Source: Lachnospiraceae bacterium (lineage in GTDB: Bacteria; Bacillota; Clostridia; Lachnospirales; Lachnospiraceae). Taken from it: a stretch of DNA of 33,845 nt. Location of the stretch: contig JAFYEL010000005.1 of assembly GCA_017544285.1 (NCBI GenBank), positions 1-33,845 of the forward strand, given 5' to 3'. Positions 1-8,183 of this stretch are shown in pieces. The translations under genes were made by a program, and so were the position numbers. The notes under the pieces are model-generated. The model made no database searches and was not told the DNA's origin. It saw nothing but the letters and a program-made list of their open reading frames with translations. Position 1 is the stretch's first letter. The number at the start of each line of letters is the position of its first letter.

Positions 1-666
1 GTTCGTAACCCTAAGGTATTCCTTATGGACGAGCCTCTTTCAAACCTTGATGCAAAGCTTCGTGTACAGATGAGAATCGAGATCGCAAAGCTTCATCAGA
101 GACTGGGATGTACCATCATCTACGTTACACATGACCAGACAGAGGCTATGACCCTTGGTACCAGGATCGTCGTTATGAAGGACGGTGTGGTACAGCAGGT
201 TGATACCCCTCAGAACCTTTATGAGAAGCCTTGCAACCTCTTCGTTGCAGGATTCATGGGATCACCTCAGATGAACTTCCTTGATGCAAAGGTAGAAGTT
301 GACGGAGATTCCGTAAGACTTGCCATTTCTTCAGATAAAAAGATCCTGCTTCCTCCCACCAAGTCAAAGAAGCTTATCGAGGGAGGCTACAACGGCAAGA
401 CCGTAACCTTCGGTATCCGTCCCGAGGATGTATATGATTCCGAGATGATGGTTGAGATGAACGAGAACATCTTCGAGACCACCATCCGTGTATACGAGCT
501 TCTCGGAGCAGAGGTTTATCTGTACTTCGATCTTGACGAGTTCCCGATGACCGCGCGTGTTGATCCCAGAACCACCGCAAGGCCCGGTGATGTTTGCAAG
601 TTCGCTATCGATGTTGAGAAGATCCACATCTTCGACAAAGAGACCGAGCAGGTTATCACCAACTAG
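1..666 (+). CDS. Sugar ABC transporter ATP-binding protein (MsmK/UgpC/MalK type), 3' part
   Basis: This is the C-terminal part of the cytosolic ATPase that powers carbohydrate uptake ABC transporters. The reading frame is open from base 1, so the start, the Walker A and the signature motif lie outside the window. Visible are the Walker B and D-loop (VFLMDEPLSNLDAKLR), the H-loop (YVTHDQTEAMTL) and a long C-terminal TOBE/regulatory domain, with FGIRPEDV marking the start of the last TOBE repeat. That tail is typical of the MalK/MsmK/UgpC subfamily, in which one ATPase can serve several sugar permeases. No permease gene is visible here, which fits a shared, stand-alone ATPase. The exact sugar cannot be told. 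A CdaR-type regulator follows after about 90 bases and a hairpin. Confidence 0.93.
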   Translation, partial: VRNPKVFLMDEPLSNLDAKLRVQMRIEIAKLHQRLGCTIIYVTHDQTEAMTLGTRIVVMKDGVVQQVDTPQNLYEKPCNLFVAGFMGSPQMNFLDAKVEVDGDSVRLAISSDKKILLPPTKSKKLIEGGYNGKTVTFGIRPEDVYDSEMMVEMNENIFETTIRVYELLGAEVYLYFDLDEFPMTARVDPRTTARPGDVCKFAIDVEKIHIFDKETEQVITN

Positions 667-691
667 TCAAAAGTTGTTTTATCCGAAAAAA

Positions 692-724
692 CGAGGGCTG
701 TCCGCGGAGGATGGCCCTCGATTC
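692..724 (+). terminator. Possible weak terminator hairpin
   Basis: Stem CGAGGGC (692-698) pairs with GCCCTCG (714-720) shortly after the ABC ATPase stop codon. The following bases (ATTCGTTTG) form only a poor T-tract, so termination may be partial and some transcription may read into the CdaR-like gene. Confidence 0.45.
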
Positions 725-757
725 GTTTGACGATCATTAATGTCACAGGGGAGAAAA

Positions 758-1843
758 ATGCTTTCAAATCAGATCATACAGGATAGTATTTCGGAACTGA
801 AAAACATAACGGGCATCGATATCAGGGTGGCGGACAGAGACGGAAAGACCGTGGTGTCCACCTGCGATGACGAGAGCATATCCGCTCAGATAGTCCGTTC
901 CTTTGTGGCTTCTCCCGCAGACAGCCAGACTCTTGCGGACCGGCATCTTTTCCGGGTAAACGCGGATGAGGATACCATGTATGTGGTCATCACAAAGGGC
1001 AGCTCCGAGGAGTGCTACACTGTGGGCCGTATCGCGGCCGGCCAGCTGCGTACCCTGATGACAGCCTGCGAGGACAGGTACGACAAAAACAGCTTTTTTC
1101 AGAATCTTCTGCTGGACAACATGCTCCTGGTGGACATTCACAACAGGGCGCAGAAGCTTCACATCCCCAACGAGCGCAGGCGCTGCGTTTTCTTCCTTGA
1201 GTTAGGCGGGGAAAATGACGGCAGTTGCATGGAAATGCTCAAGGGACTTTTTTCGGCCACCCAGGGAGATGTGGTCACATCGGTGGACGAGAGAAGTGTC
1301 ATACTAATCAAAGCCCTCTCCGATGAAGATGGTTACCCGGAGCTTGAACAGATCGCCCGGACCATAGTGGACATGATGTACACAGAGGTAATGGCTTCCG
1401 TCTGTCTGGCTTACGGCACCATAGTGAATGAGCTCAAAGAGGTGTCCAGATCCTACAAGGAGGCAAGGATGGCTCTGGATGTGGGCCGCATTTTCTACAG
1501 GGAAAAGAGGATAGTTGCCTACAATACCCTGGGTATAGGGCGGCTTATCTACCAGCTTCCCACCAGCCTCTGCGAGGTCTTTATGACAGAGGTCTTCGGC
1601 GACAACATTCCCGACGATCTTGACGAAGAGACCCTCACCACCATAAACAAATTCTTTGAAAACAATCTCAACGTATCCGAGACTTCAAGGCAGCTTTACC
1701 TGCACCGAAACACTCTGGTTTACCGCATAGAAAAGCTGCAGAAGACCACGGGCCTTGACATACGTGTCTTTGATGACGCCCTCACACTCAAGATAGCCCT
1801 TATGGTCATCGGATATCTCAGATATCTTAAGGGAAAAGAGTGA
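758..1843 (+). CDS. CdaR/PucR-family transcriptional regulator
   Basis: A likely DNA-binding regulator of sugar-acid or related carbon use, 361 residues. The N-terminal part (MLSNQIIQDSISELKNITGI and on) resembles the putative sugar-diacid recognition domain of CdaR. The C-terminal ~60 residues are the PucR-type helix-turn-helix (NLNVSETSRQLYLHRNTLVY, then RIEKLQKTTGLDIR). An ATG at 740 is in frame, but AGGGGAG at 747-753 sits just before the ATG at 758, so 758 is preferred. The gene follows a sugar ABC ATPase, which suggests a role in carbon uptake control; the ligand cannot be read from sequence. Its TGA overlaps the GTG start of the next gene by four bases, implying translational coupling. 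Confidence 0.85.
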   Translation: MLSNQIIQDSISELKNITGIDIRVADRDGKTVVSTCDDESISAQIVRSFVASPADSQTLADRHLFRVNADEDTMYVVITKGSSEECYTVGRIAAGQLRTLMTACEDRYDKNSFFQNLLLDNMLLVDIHNRAQKLHIPNERRRCVFFLELGGENDGSCMEMLKGLFSATQGDVVTSVDERSVILIKALSDEDGYPELEQIARTIVDMMYTEVMASVCLAYGTIVNELKEVSRSYKEARMALDVGRIFYREKRIVAYNTLGIGRLIYQLPTSLCEVFMTEVFGDNIPDDLDEETLTTINKFFENNLNVSETSRQLYLHRNTLVYRIEKLQKTTGLDIRVFDDALTLKIALMVIGYLRYLKGKE

Positions 1844-2532
1844 CCATATATTCTGTAAATAAAACTACATTGCTTGACTATCCGGGACATGTGGCATGCA
1901 CTGTCTTTACGGGAGGTTGTAACATGAGGTGTATTTTCTGTCAAAATGCGCCTCTTGTTTTGTGCCCCGAAAAAGAGGAGGTAACCCCCACAGAGGAGTT
2001 CTTTTCCTTCCTCGAAAAGAGAAAGGGGATACTTCAGGGGGTGTGCATAAGCGGCGGAGAGCCCACTCTTGAGGACGATCTTACCCGCTTCATGTCCGAA
2101 ATAAAGGAAAGGGGCCTTTTGGTAAAGCTTGATACCAACGGCCTCAGACCCCGTATCCTGGAACAGATCTTAAAATCTGACCTTGCGGATATGGTGGCCA
2201 TGGATATAAAGAGCGAGCCGGAAGACTATCCGAGGATAACCGGTATCAGCCCCGAATCTATTGGGCGGGTCAAGGAGTCGGCGGCCATGCTGATGGAAAG
2301 CGGCATCGAATACGAATTTCGTACCACGGTTCCCGGAGGAGTGTTTTCCGACGAAAATTTTGAACACATAGGACAGTGGCTTAAGGGGGCCCGAGCCTAT
2401 TACATCCAGGCTTTCAGGGATTCCGGAGCCTGCCTTGCGGCCGGACTTAAGGAGCCTGAGGACGAGGAACTGGAGCGGTTTTGCGGTATAGTCGGGAAAT
2501 ACATTCCCTCCGCATGTATCAGAGGAAGGTGA
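1840..2532 (+). CDS. Radical SAM activating enzyme, anaerobic NTP reductase activase type (NrdG2-like)
   Basis: A 230-residue radical S-adenosylmethionine protein. The [4Fe-4S] motif C27-NMR-C31-IF-C34 is preceded by LLDYPGHVACTVFTGGCN, the usual N-terminus of the family annotated as anaerobic ribonucleoside-triphosphate reductase activating protein (TIGR02495 type). SGGEPTL and MDIKS further along are family motifs. Such enzymes make a glycyl radical on a partner protein, but no glycyl-radical enzyme is encoded in this window, so the target is unknown. Translation starts at GTG 1840, overlapping the upstream stop (GTGA), with AAGGGAAAAGA as a probable ribosome binding site. It is part of the block cdaR-like, this gene, tadA. 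A pyruvate formate-lyase activase relative is the main alternative. Confidence 0.82.
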   Translation: MTIYSVNKTTLLDYPGHVACTVFTGGCNMRCIFCQNAPLVLCPEKEEVTPTEEFFSFLEKRKGILQGVCISGGEPTLEDDLTRFMSEIKERGLLVKLDTNGLRPRILEQILKSDLADMVAMDIKSEPEDYPRITGISPESIGRVKESAAMLMESGIEYEFRTTVPGGVFSDENFEHIGQWLKGARAYYIQAFRDSGACLAAGLKEPEDEELERFCGIVGKYIPSACIRGR

Positions 2533-2536
2533 TCAC

Positions 2537-3067
2537 ATGGGCAGTGCAGAAGATATAAAGTATATGAAGGAGGCTTTGAGGCTTGCGAAAAAAGCTGCGG
2601 CCCTGGGTGAGGTTCCCATCGGATGCGTCATAGTATATACCGGCAATCCCAACGCCGAAAGGTCCTGGGATCCACAGGTGCTGGAGCGTATGAAGGACTG
2701 CAGGGGCAAGGTCATCGGCCGAGGCTATAACCGCAGAAAGACAGACAAATGTACCCTTTCCCACGCAGAGATAACGGCCATAAAAAAGGCCTCAAAGGTG
2801 ATCGGTGACTGGAGGCTCGAGGGGTGCACCATGTATGTTACCCTGGAACCGTGCCAGATGTGCGCCGGAGCCATAGTCCAGGCCAGAATGGACAGGGTTG
2901 TGATAGGGGCCATGAATCCCAAGGCGGGCTGTGCCGGCTCCATCATAAACGTGCTCCGCATGAAGGAATTCAACCACATGGTGGAAACCGAAAAGGGGGT
3001 GCTGGCAGAGGAGTGCTCACAGGTGCTCAGCGATTTTTTCAGACGGGTCAGAAATAAGGAATTTTGA
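2537..3067 (+). CDS. tadA: tRNA-specific adenosine deaminase TadA
   Basis: Converts adenosine 34 to inosine in the anticodon of tRNA-Arg(ACG), allowing wobble decoding. The 176-residue product carries the cytidine/adenosine deaminase core: H76-A-E78 (zinc ligand and proton-shuttle glutamate) and PC106-QM-C109 (zinc ligands), followed by GAIVQARMDRVVIGAMNPKA, as in E. coli TadA. Between beta strand 1 (GCVIVY) and the strand KVIGRGYNRR there are about 20 extra residues (roughly 35-57) that E. coli TadA lacks. The gene starts four bases after the radical SAM gene, with GGAAGG upstream as ribosome binding site. The C-terminal LSDFFRRVRN is typical. Confidence is high. Confidence 0.95.
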   Translation: MGSAEDIKYMKEALRLAKKAAALGEVPIGCVIVYTGNPNAERSWDPQVLERMKDCRGKVIGRGYNRRKTDKCTLSHAEITAIKKASKVIGDWRLEGCTMYVTLEPCQMCAGAIVQARMDRVVIGAMNPKAGCAGSIINVLRMKEFNHMVETEKGVLAEECSQVLSDFFRRVRNKEF

Positions 3068-3072
3068 ACGGC

Positions 3073-3101
3073 TTGAAGATTTTTTCCGCCTCGGTTATAC
3101 T
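3073..3101 (+). promoter_or_regulatory. Sigma-70-type promoter for proS
   Basis: TTGAAG (3073-3078), a 17-base spacer and TATACT (3096-3101), placed about 54 bases before the proS start. This matches housekeeping promoters closely and would begin a proS-cca-lipoprotein transcript. Confidence 0.6.
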
Positions 3102-3154
3102 GTAGGGGTGGTTTTTTGAAACATACAAATTGATACAAAGGCAGGTAAGTTGTA

Positions 3155-4594
3155 ATGGCAGATAAAAAACTTGTAGAAGCGATCACCTCAATGGATGAGG
3201 ATTTCGCACAGTGGTACACCGATGTTGTGATAAAGGCAGAGCTTATCGATTACACCAGCGTTAAGGGTTGTATGGTGATCAAGCCTGCGGGTTATGCGAT
3301 CTGGGAGCGCATTCAGCAGAAGGTTGACAGCATGTTCAAGGAGACCGGTGTTGAAAACGTATAACTGCCCATGTTCATACCCGAGAGTCTTCTTCAGAAG
3401 GAAAAGGACCACGTGGAGGGCTTTGCCCCCGAGGTAGCCTGGGTTACCCATGGCGGTCTGTCACCCCTTGCGGAAAGACTCTGTGTAAGACCTACATCCG
3501 AGACTCTTTTCTGTGATTTCTACAGTAAAGAGGTCACTTCATACAGGGATCTGCCCAAGCTTTACAACCAGTGGTGTTCCGTTGTCAGATGGGAAAAAGA
3601 GACCAGACCTTTCCTGCGTTCCAGAGAGTTCTTATGGCAGGAGGGGCATACCGCCCATGCAACTGCCGAGGAGGCAAAGGAGAGGACGGAGCTCATGCTC
3701 AACGTATACGCCAGATTCTGCGAAGAGGAGCTGGCCATCCCCGTGATCAAGGGTAAAAAGACCGAAAAGGAAAGATTTGCCGGAGCGGAGGCCACCTATA
3801 CCATAGAGGCGCTGATGCATGACGGCAAGGCCCTTCAGTCCGGAACCAGCCATAACTTCGGCGACGGCTTTGCAAAAGCCTTTGGCATTCAGTATACGGA
3901 TAAAAACAACCAGCTTCAGTACGTACATCAGACCTCATGGGGTATCACCACCAGACTGATCGGTGCCATCATCATGGTACACGGCGACAATTCGGGATTG
4001 AAGCTTCCCCCCAGGATCGCTCCGGTACAGTGCATGATCATCCCCATTCGCCAGAAGGCAGAGGGAGTACTTGAGAAGGCTTCCGAGATAAAGGACGCTC
4101 TTGCCGCAGCAGGAGTCAGGGTTAAGGTTGACGAGACCGACAAGAGCCCCGGATGGAAGTTCTCCGAGCAGGAGATGCGCGGTATTCCCGTGAGAGTAGA
4201 GATAGGACCCAAGGACATCGAGAACGGTATCTGCGTGGTAGTACGCAGGGATACCGGCGAGAAGCTTGAGGTTTCCATCGACAGCCTTTCCGAAAAGATA
4301 CCCGCTCTTCTTGAGCAGATCCAGAAGAATATGTTCGAGACCGCTCTGGCACACCGTGAGGCCCATACCTACGAGGCCAGAAGCTACGAGGAGTTCTGCG
4401 ATACCATCCAGAATAAGCCGGGCTTTGTCAGGGCTATGTGGTGCGGCGAAAGGGACTGCGAAGACAAGGTCAAAGAGGATCTCAGCGCCACTGCCAGGTG
4501 TATGCCTTTTGATAACAACGAGCCCATAGACGACAAGTGCGTATGCTGCGGAAAGCCTGCGAAGCACCTTGTGATCTGGGGTAAAGCTTATTGA
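3155..4594 (+). pseudogene. proS: Prolyl-tRNA synthetase gene interrupted by an in-frame TAA at codon 70
   Basis: Read through, this is a complete 479-codon class II prolyl-tRNA synthetase of the archaeal/eukaryotic (type 3) form, the normal family length. Codons 1-69 give the expected N-terminus ([19 protein letters not shown]). Codon 70 (3362-3364) is TAA and is followed in the same frame by CTG CCC ATG TTC ATA CCC. Homologues carry Tyr there, in the motif 1 stretch remembered as ENxYFPLFIPES. No frame change is involved, so the lesion is a base substitution. The N-terminal piece (3155-3364) starts at ATG 3155 with a weak AGGCAGG site. ProRS is essential, so either the sequence is wrong, translation reinitiates at ATG 3371, the stop is read through, or another ProRS exists elsewhere. 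Other genes here use TAA as a normal stop. Confidence 0.85.
3371..4594 (+). CDS. proS: Prolyl-tRNA synthetase, C-terminal 407-residue fragment
   Basis: The open frame after the TAA at 3362-3364. It keeps motif 2 ([20 protein letters not shown]), the proline/adenylate pocket ([20 protein letters not shown]), motif 3 ([14 protein letters not shown]), the anticodon-binding domain and a Cys-rich C-terminal zinc-binding domain (CGERDCED, then CVCCGK). It ends in ...IWGKAY, with the terminal Tyr usual for type 3 ProRS. It lacks the first 72 residues and half of motif 1, the dimer-interface element. The ATG at 3371 has no Shine-Dalgarno sequence but lies only six bases after the stop, so termination-reinitiation could make it. 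Whether such a piece, alone or with the 69-residue piece, would be active is unknown. cca starts two bases further on. Confidence 0.7.
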   Translation: MFIPESLLQKEKDHVEGFAPEVAWVTHGGLSPLAERLCVRPTSETLFCDFYSKEVTSYRDLPKLYNQWCSVVRWEKETRPFLRSREFLWQEGHTAHATAEEAKERTELMLNVYARFCEEELAIPVIKGKKTEKERFAGAEATYTIEALMHDGKALQSGTSHNFGDGFAKAFGIQYTDKNNQLQYVHQTSWGITTRLIGAIIMVHGDNSGLKLPPRIAPVQCMIIPIRQKAEGVLEKASEIKDALAAAGVRVKVDETDKSPGWKFSEQEMRGIPVRVEIGPKDIENGICVVVRRDTGEKLEVSIDSLSEKIPALLEQIQKNMFETALAHREAHTYEARSYEEFCDTIQNKPGFVRAMWCGERDCEDKVKEDLSATARCMPFDNNEPIDDKCVCCGKPAKHLVIWGKAY

Positions 4595-4595
4595 T

Positions 4596-5963
4596 ATGAA
4601 GATCAGTATCCCGGACTATGTCAAAAGAATAATAGATATACTTGAAGGAGCCGGGTACGAGGCTTATGCCGTGGGAGGCTGCGTAAGGGATACCATTCTG
4701 GGGCGTTGCCCCGACGACTGGGATATCACCACATCAGCCAGACCCGCTGAGATAAAGGCTCTTTTCAGGCGTACTGTTGATACCGGGATAGAGCACGGTA
4801 CAGTGACCGTACTGATGGGCAGGCATGCCTGCGAGGTCACCACCTACCGTATTGACGGCGAATACAAAGACTCCCGGCATCCCGAGAGTGTGACCTTCAC
4901 GGGACTTTTGTCCGAGGATCTTGAGCGCCGTGACTTTACAATAAACGCAATGGCCTACAACGACCGTGAAGGTATAGTGGACCTTCACGGGGGGCAGGCC
5001 GATCTTGAAAATAAGGTGATACGTGCCGTGGGGGACCCTGCGGAGCGCTTCAACGAGGACGCCCTGAGAATAATGAGGGCGGTCAGATTTGCGGCCCAGC
5101 TTGGGTTCGAAATAGAGGATGGCACAAAAGAGGCCGCCTCATCTCTGGCCGAAAATCTGCGCAATATCAGCGCGGAGCGCATCAGGACAGAGCTGGTGAA
5201 GCTCATCGTCTCACCCAATCCCGATATGCTCAGGATGGCCTACGACATGGGTATCACAGGGGTGATCCTGCCGGAGTTCGATCTGGCCATGGAAACCCCT
5301 CAGAACAACCCTCATCATATGTATTCCGTGGGTGAGCATACTCTCCACGCAATGTCCAATATTTCCTCCGATGGCTATGACGAGCAGACCCTGACGGTTC
5401 TCAGGCTGTCCATGCTCTTCCATGACCTGGGAAAGCCGGCCTGCAAAGTCACCGGCGGGGATGGCGTGGATCATTTCAAGGGTCACCCTTCAGCCGGTAA
5501 AGATATAGCCTTCAGCGTTATGCGAAGGCTTAAATTTGATAACAAGACCAGGGATGCGGTGCTTTCCATAGTTCTGTATCACGATCTTCGTCCGGAGCCC
5601 ACCCTTCCCGGGGTACGCAAGGCCGTAAACCTGGTGGGAGAGAGCACGGCGGAGCTTCTTGCGGATGTACAGACCGCGGACATTATGGCCCAGTCTGAAT
5701 ATAAGAGAAGCGAAAAGCTTGAAAAGCTGGCAATGACAAAGACGAATTATGAGCTTATCAAGGCAAACCACGACCCCCTCTTTGTCAGGGATCTCAGGAT
5801 AGGCGGCAACGATCTGATCTCAGCCGGCCTTGCTCAGGGACAGCTTATCGGAGAAGTGCTGAACCACCTGACCGGGCTTGTTCTGGAGGATCCTTCCCTC
5901 AATGAAAGGGACAGCCTTCTTCAGCTTGCAAAGCAGTATGTTTCGGATCATCATGAGCCTTAA
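4596..5963 (+). CDS. cca: CCA tRNA nucleotidyltransferase with HD domain
   Basis: Adds or repairs the 3' CCA end of tRNAs. The 455-residue protein has the class II nucleotidyltransferase head (GGCVRD at 27-32 and the metal-binding D41-W-D43), the ERRDFTINAMA motif (about 110-120), the neck element RFNEDALRIMRAVRFAAQLG (151-170), and a C-terminal HD phosphohydrolase-like domain (FHDLGKP, H276-D277). It begins one base after the proS stop, so the two tRNA genes are coupled. Its last 11 bases overlap the start of the following lipoprotein gene. The CCA-adding role is firm; whether the HD domain is an active phosphatase cannot be told from the sequence. Confidence 0.95.
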   Translation: MKISIPDYVKRIIDILEGAGYEAYAVGGCVRDTILGRCPDDWDITTSARPAEIKALFRRTVDTGIEHGTVTVLMGRHACEVTTYRIDGEYKDSRHPESVTFTGLLSEDLERRDFTINAMAYNDREGIVDLHGGQADLENKVIRAVGDPAERFNEDALRIMRAVRFAAQLGFEIEDGTKEAASSLAENLRNISAERIRTELVKLIVSPNPDMLRMAYDMGITGVILPEFDLAMETPQNNPHHMYSVGEHTLHAMSNISSDGYDEQTLTVLRLSMLFHDLGKPACKVTGGDGVDHFKGHPSAGKDIAFSVMRRLKFDNKTRDAVLSIVLYHDLRPEPTLPGVRKAVNLVGESTAELLADVQTADIMAQSEYKRSEKLEKLAMTKTNYELIKANHDPLFVRDLRIGGNDLISAGLAQGQLIGEVLNHLTGLVLEDPSLNERDSLLQLAKQYVSDHHEP

Positions 5964-7407
5964 GAGCGTGAAAAAACTTCTTTTAATTATATCAATTATC
6001 ATATCGATACCGCTCCTGTCGGGATGCCGTCAGAAGAGCGTACCAGCCCCCGTTACAGAAAAAAAGGACACCGGAGCCTCATCCTCCGATGACGACATAT
6101 CGGAAAAACTTGAGGCGGTGGACACCGTTATCGTGGTGGACGTGAATACCGCGGACAGCCTCATCATCCTTCAGAATTCCGCCACCGGCACCAGGTATGA
6201 ACTTTCATATGACGGCAGGACGGAATTTTTCGACAAGTACGGACAGGCTGTGGCTGCCATGCAGATAGCTGCCGGAGACATTGCGGATATCAGGCTTTCG
6301 GTGCATTCCGGGTATCTGAAGAGCCTTCAGATATCGGCGGATACCTTTGCTCTTAAAAACGTTAAGAACTACAGCTTCAATCCTTACAAGCACATGCTCA
6401 GCGTGGGAAGCGACAATTACAGGCTCCCTGACAGGCTGGTGGTCATTTCCTCCGGACAGGTGGGAGACGTCAGCGACATATGCGAGGGCGATATACTGAC
6501 CATCAGGGGCATAGACCGTAGGGCCCTCACCGCAACGGTGGAGAGCGGTCACGGTTATCTGAAGATCCGGGGGGAGGAGAGTTTTGTGGGAGGCTGGGCC
6601 GAGATAGCGGACCTGATAGTTCCCGTCCGGGAAGGAATGCTGCTCACCGTTCCTGAGGGGACCTATGACCTTCGCATAACCTACAAGGGAAAAGGCGGCA
6701 CAGTAGGTGTTACCGTAGAGAGAGACAAAGAGACCTCGGTGGATATCTCTCCTTTGAAGGACGAGCTGCTGCAGATGGGAAGCGTCAGGTTTGATATAAC
6801 TCCCGCAAATGCGAAGCTTTATATAAACAACGAGGAAACGGAGTACATCCTTCCGGTGGAGCTTGAGTACGGAGTGTACAGAGTACGGGTTGAGGCCGCG
6901 GGATACCTGACCTTTGACAGAAATATCAGTGTGGGAAAAAAGGAGGCCGATCTGAAGATCGAACTGGAGAGCGACAGCACAAAGGAAGATTCCTCCTCCT
7001 CTTCGGAGCGAAAGGATGAGTCATCCTCTGCGTCCGGGTTTACCCAGATACCCGTGACACCGGATATCTCTTCCGCGAGCAGCACTTCATCCTCATCCAT
7101 GGGTCCTTCCTCATCCTCATCTTCGGACTACTCCCAGGAGGGGACTTACTATGATGACAAGAGCGGTTCATCCTCTTCATCCGAGGGCAGGGGAGAGGCA
7201 TATCTCTTTGTGAACGAACCCTACGATGTCGAGGTATATCTGGACGGTTCCTATAAGGGAATTTCCCCTATAGGGATCCGGAAAGAACCGGGCACCCACG
7301 TGATAACTCTGCGCCGTGACGGCTATGTCACCAAGAGCTATACGGTGACCCTCAGTGACAATAATGAGGACGAAAATTTTGACTTCAGAGAGCTGAAAGA
7401 AGAATAG
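5953..7407 (+). CDS. Lipoprotein with PEGA-type repeats and a serine-rich linker
   Basis: A predicted surface lipoprotein of 484 residues. From ATG 5953 the sequence begins MSLKSVKK, a hydrophobic stretch and the lipobox L22-S-G-C25, so the mature protein would be anchored by Cys25. Upstream in-frame ATGs at 5878 and 5938 lie inside cca and would spoil the signal peptide, so they were rejected. The middle part is beta-rich with no family I recognise. Residues ~275-340 form a PEGA-like domain ([25 protein letters not shown]). A Ser/Asp-rich linker of about 70 residues follows, then a second PEGA domain ([32 protein letters not shown]). PEGA domains occur in surface and cell-wall proteins. It overlaps cca by 11 bases, suggesting coupled expression; its function is unknown. 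Confidence 0.75.
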   Translation: MSLKSVKKLLLIISIIISIPLLSGCRQKSVPAPVTEKKDTGASSSDDDISEKLEAVDTVIVVDVNTADSLIILQNSATGTRYELSYDGRTEFFDKYGQAVAAMQIAAGDIADIRLSVHSGYLKSLQISADTFALKNVKNYSFNPYKHMLSVGSDNYRLPDRLVVISSGQVGDVSDICEGDILTIRGIDRRALTATVESGHGYLKIRGEESFVGGWAEIADLIVPVREGMLLTVPEGTYDLRITYKGKGGTVGVTVERDKETSVDISPLKDELLQMGSVRFDITPANAKLYINNEETEYILPVELEYGVYRVRVEAAGYLTFDRNISVGKKEADLKIELESDSTKEDSSSSSERKDESSSASGFTQIPVTPDISSASSTSSSSMGPSSSSSSDYSQEGTYYDDKSGSSSSSEGRGEAYLFVNEPYDVEVYLDGSYKGISPIGIRKEPGTHVITLRRDGYVTKSYTVTLSDNNEDENFDFRELKEE

Positions 7408-7471
7408 CCCGGAAATGGGTTTACATAATATTGAAAACCCCGTAAAATATGCAAAAAAGTTGCCTATTTTC

Positions 7472-7500
7472 TTGACAATACGGGCTTTGGAGGGTAAGAT
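7472..7500 (+). promoter_or_regulatory. Strong sigma-70-type promoter for hup
   Basis: A perfect TTGACA (7472-7477), a 17-base spacer and TAAGAT (7495-7500). The start would be near 7507, leaving a leader of about 58 bases before the hup ATG. A strong promoter fits the abundance of HU. Confidence 0.7.
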
Positions 7501-7564
7501 TAAAATGCGTGCGGAACGAGCGTGCGCAGAAATCCCAAAAAGATTCTGTATAGGAGGAATTGTA

Positions 7565-7855
7565 ATGAACAAGACAGAGTTAGTTGATGCAGTAGCAAAG
7601 AAGAGCGGCGCATCAAAGAAGGACAGCGAGGCAGTTGTTAACGCATTTATCGAGGTTGTTGGCGAGCAGCTTAAGAAGGGCGAGAAGATTCAGCTCATCG
7701 GATTCGGTACTTTCGAGGTAGCTACCAGAGCAGCTCGTGAGGGACGTAATCCTCAGACCGGCAAGACCATCAAGATCGCAGCTTCAAAGTCTCCTAAGTT
7801 CAAGGCTGGCAAGGCTCTTAAGGATATCGTAAACTCCGGAAAGAAGAAGAAGTAA
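7565..7855 (+). CDS. hup: HU family DNA-binding protein
   Basis: A 96-residue histone-like nucleoid protein that bends and compacts DNA as a dimer. The sequence is a textbook [22 protein letters not shown] at the N-terminus, [20 protein letters not shown] for the beta arm including the RNPQTG tip, and a C-terminal [12 protein letters not shown] with a lysine tail. The start at 7565 is fixed by AGGAGGAATTGTA; the frame is open further upstream, but that part holds the promoter. Codon choice is strongly biased (AAG, CTT, GGC), as in highly expressed genes. It is transcribed alone, from its own promoter to the terminator at 7883, and sits next to rqcP, a pairing common in clostridia. Confidence 0.97.
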   Translation: MNKTELVDAVAKKSGASKKDSEAVVNAFIEVVGEQLKKGEKIQLIGFGTFEVATRAAREGRNPQTGKTIKIAASKSPKFKAGKALKDIVNSGKKKK

Positions 7856-7882
7856 TCCGGACAGCGGTCATAACGCAAAACG

Positions 7883-7921
7883 CAATCCCGTGCGCACCTG
7901 TGCGTGCGGGATTGTTTCTTT
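7883..7921 (+). terminator. Intrinsic terminator after hup
   Basis: CAATCCCG (7883-7890) pairs with CGGGATTG (7907-7914), and the stem continues inward through TGCGCA/TGCGTG to about 14 pairs with a four-base loop. TTTCTTT follows. It is a strong rho-independent terminator. Confidence 0.9.
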
Positions 7922-7940
7922 ATAGGCGACAGGAGATCAC

Positions 7941-8183
7941 ATGAGATTAGACAAGTTTTTAAAAGTATCAAGACTGATCAAAAGGCGGACCGTGGCCAAC
8001 GAGGCCTGTGATGCGGGCCGTGTAAAGATCAACGACAGGGATGCAAAGGCCTCTGCTGCGGTGAAGGCCGGCGATATCATCGAGATCTCCTTCGGAACCA
8101 AACCCCTTAAGGTACGGGTGCTGAATGTGGCGGAAACCGTTAAAAAGGAAGAAGCCAAGGATATGTATGAGGTGCTTAGCTGA
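7941..8183 (+). CDS. rqcP: S4-domain RNA-binding protein RqcP (YabO-like)
   Basis: An 80-residue protein that is essentially one S4 RNA-binding fold: MRLDKFLKVSRLIKRRTVAN, then DAGRVKINDRDAKASAAVKAGD. In Bacillus the YabO protein (RqcP) binds the 50S subunit with RqcH and supports C-terminal alanine tailing of stalled nascent chains. Length, sequence and position just after hup match that family. Small Hsp15/HslR-type S4 proteins are relatives and the main alternative. The start is set by CAGGAGATCAC before ATG 7941. The TGA shares one base with the ATG of the following glycosyltransferase. The usual yabP/yabQ/divIC genes that follow in spore formers are absent here. Confidence 0.85.
   Translation: MRLDKFLKVSRLIKRRTVANEACDAGRVKINDRDAKASAAVKAGDIIEISFGTKPLKVRVLNVAETVKKEEAKDMYEVLS

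Noticed and set aside
3362-3364. TAA read as an amino acid through code change or programmed readthrough
   Set aside because: Other genes in the window, such as hup, cca and iorB, end at TAA as normal, and no stimulatory structure was seen; error, nonsense mutation or reinitiation are simpler.
7415-7564. N-terminal extension of HU by 50 residues
   Set aside because: The extension covers the TTGACA/TAAGAT promoter and lacks a ribosome binding site, while AGGAGG sits before ATG 7565 and HU proteins start MNKTEL.
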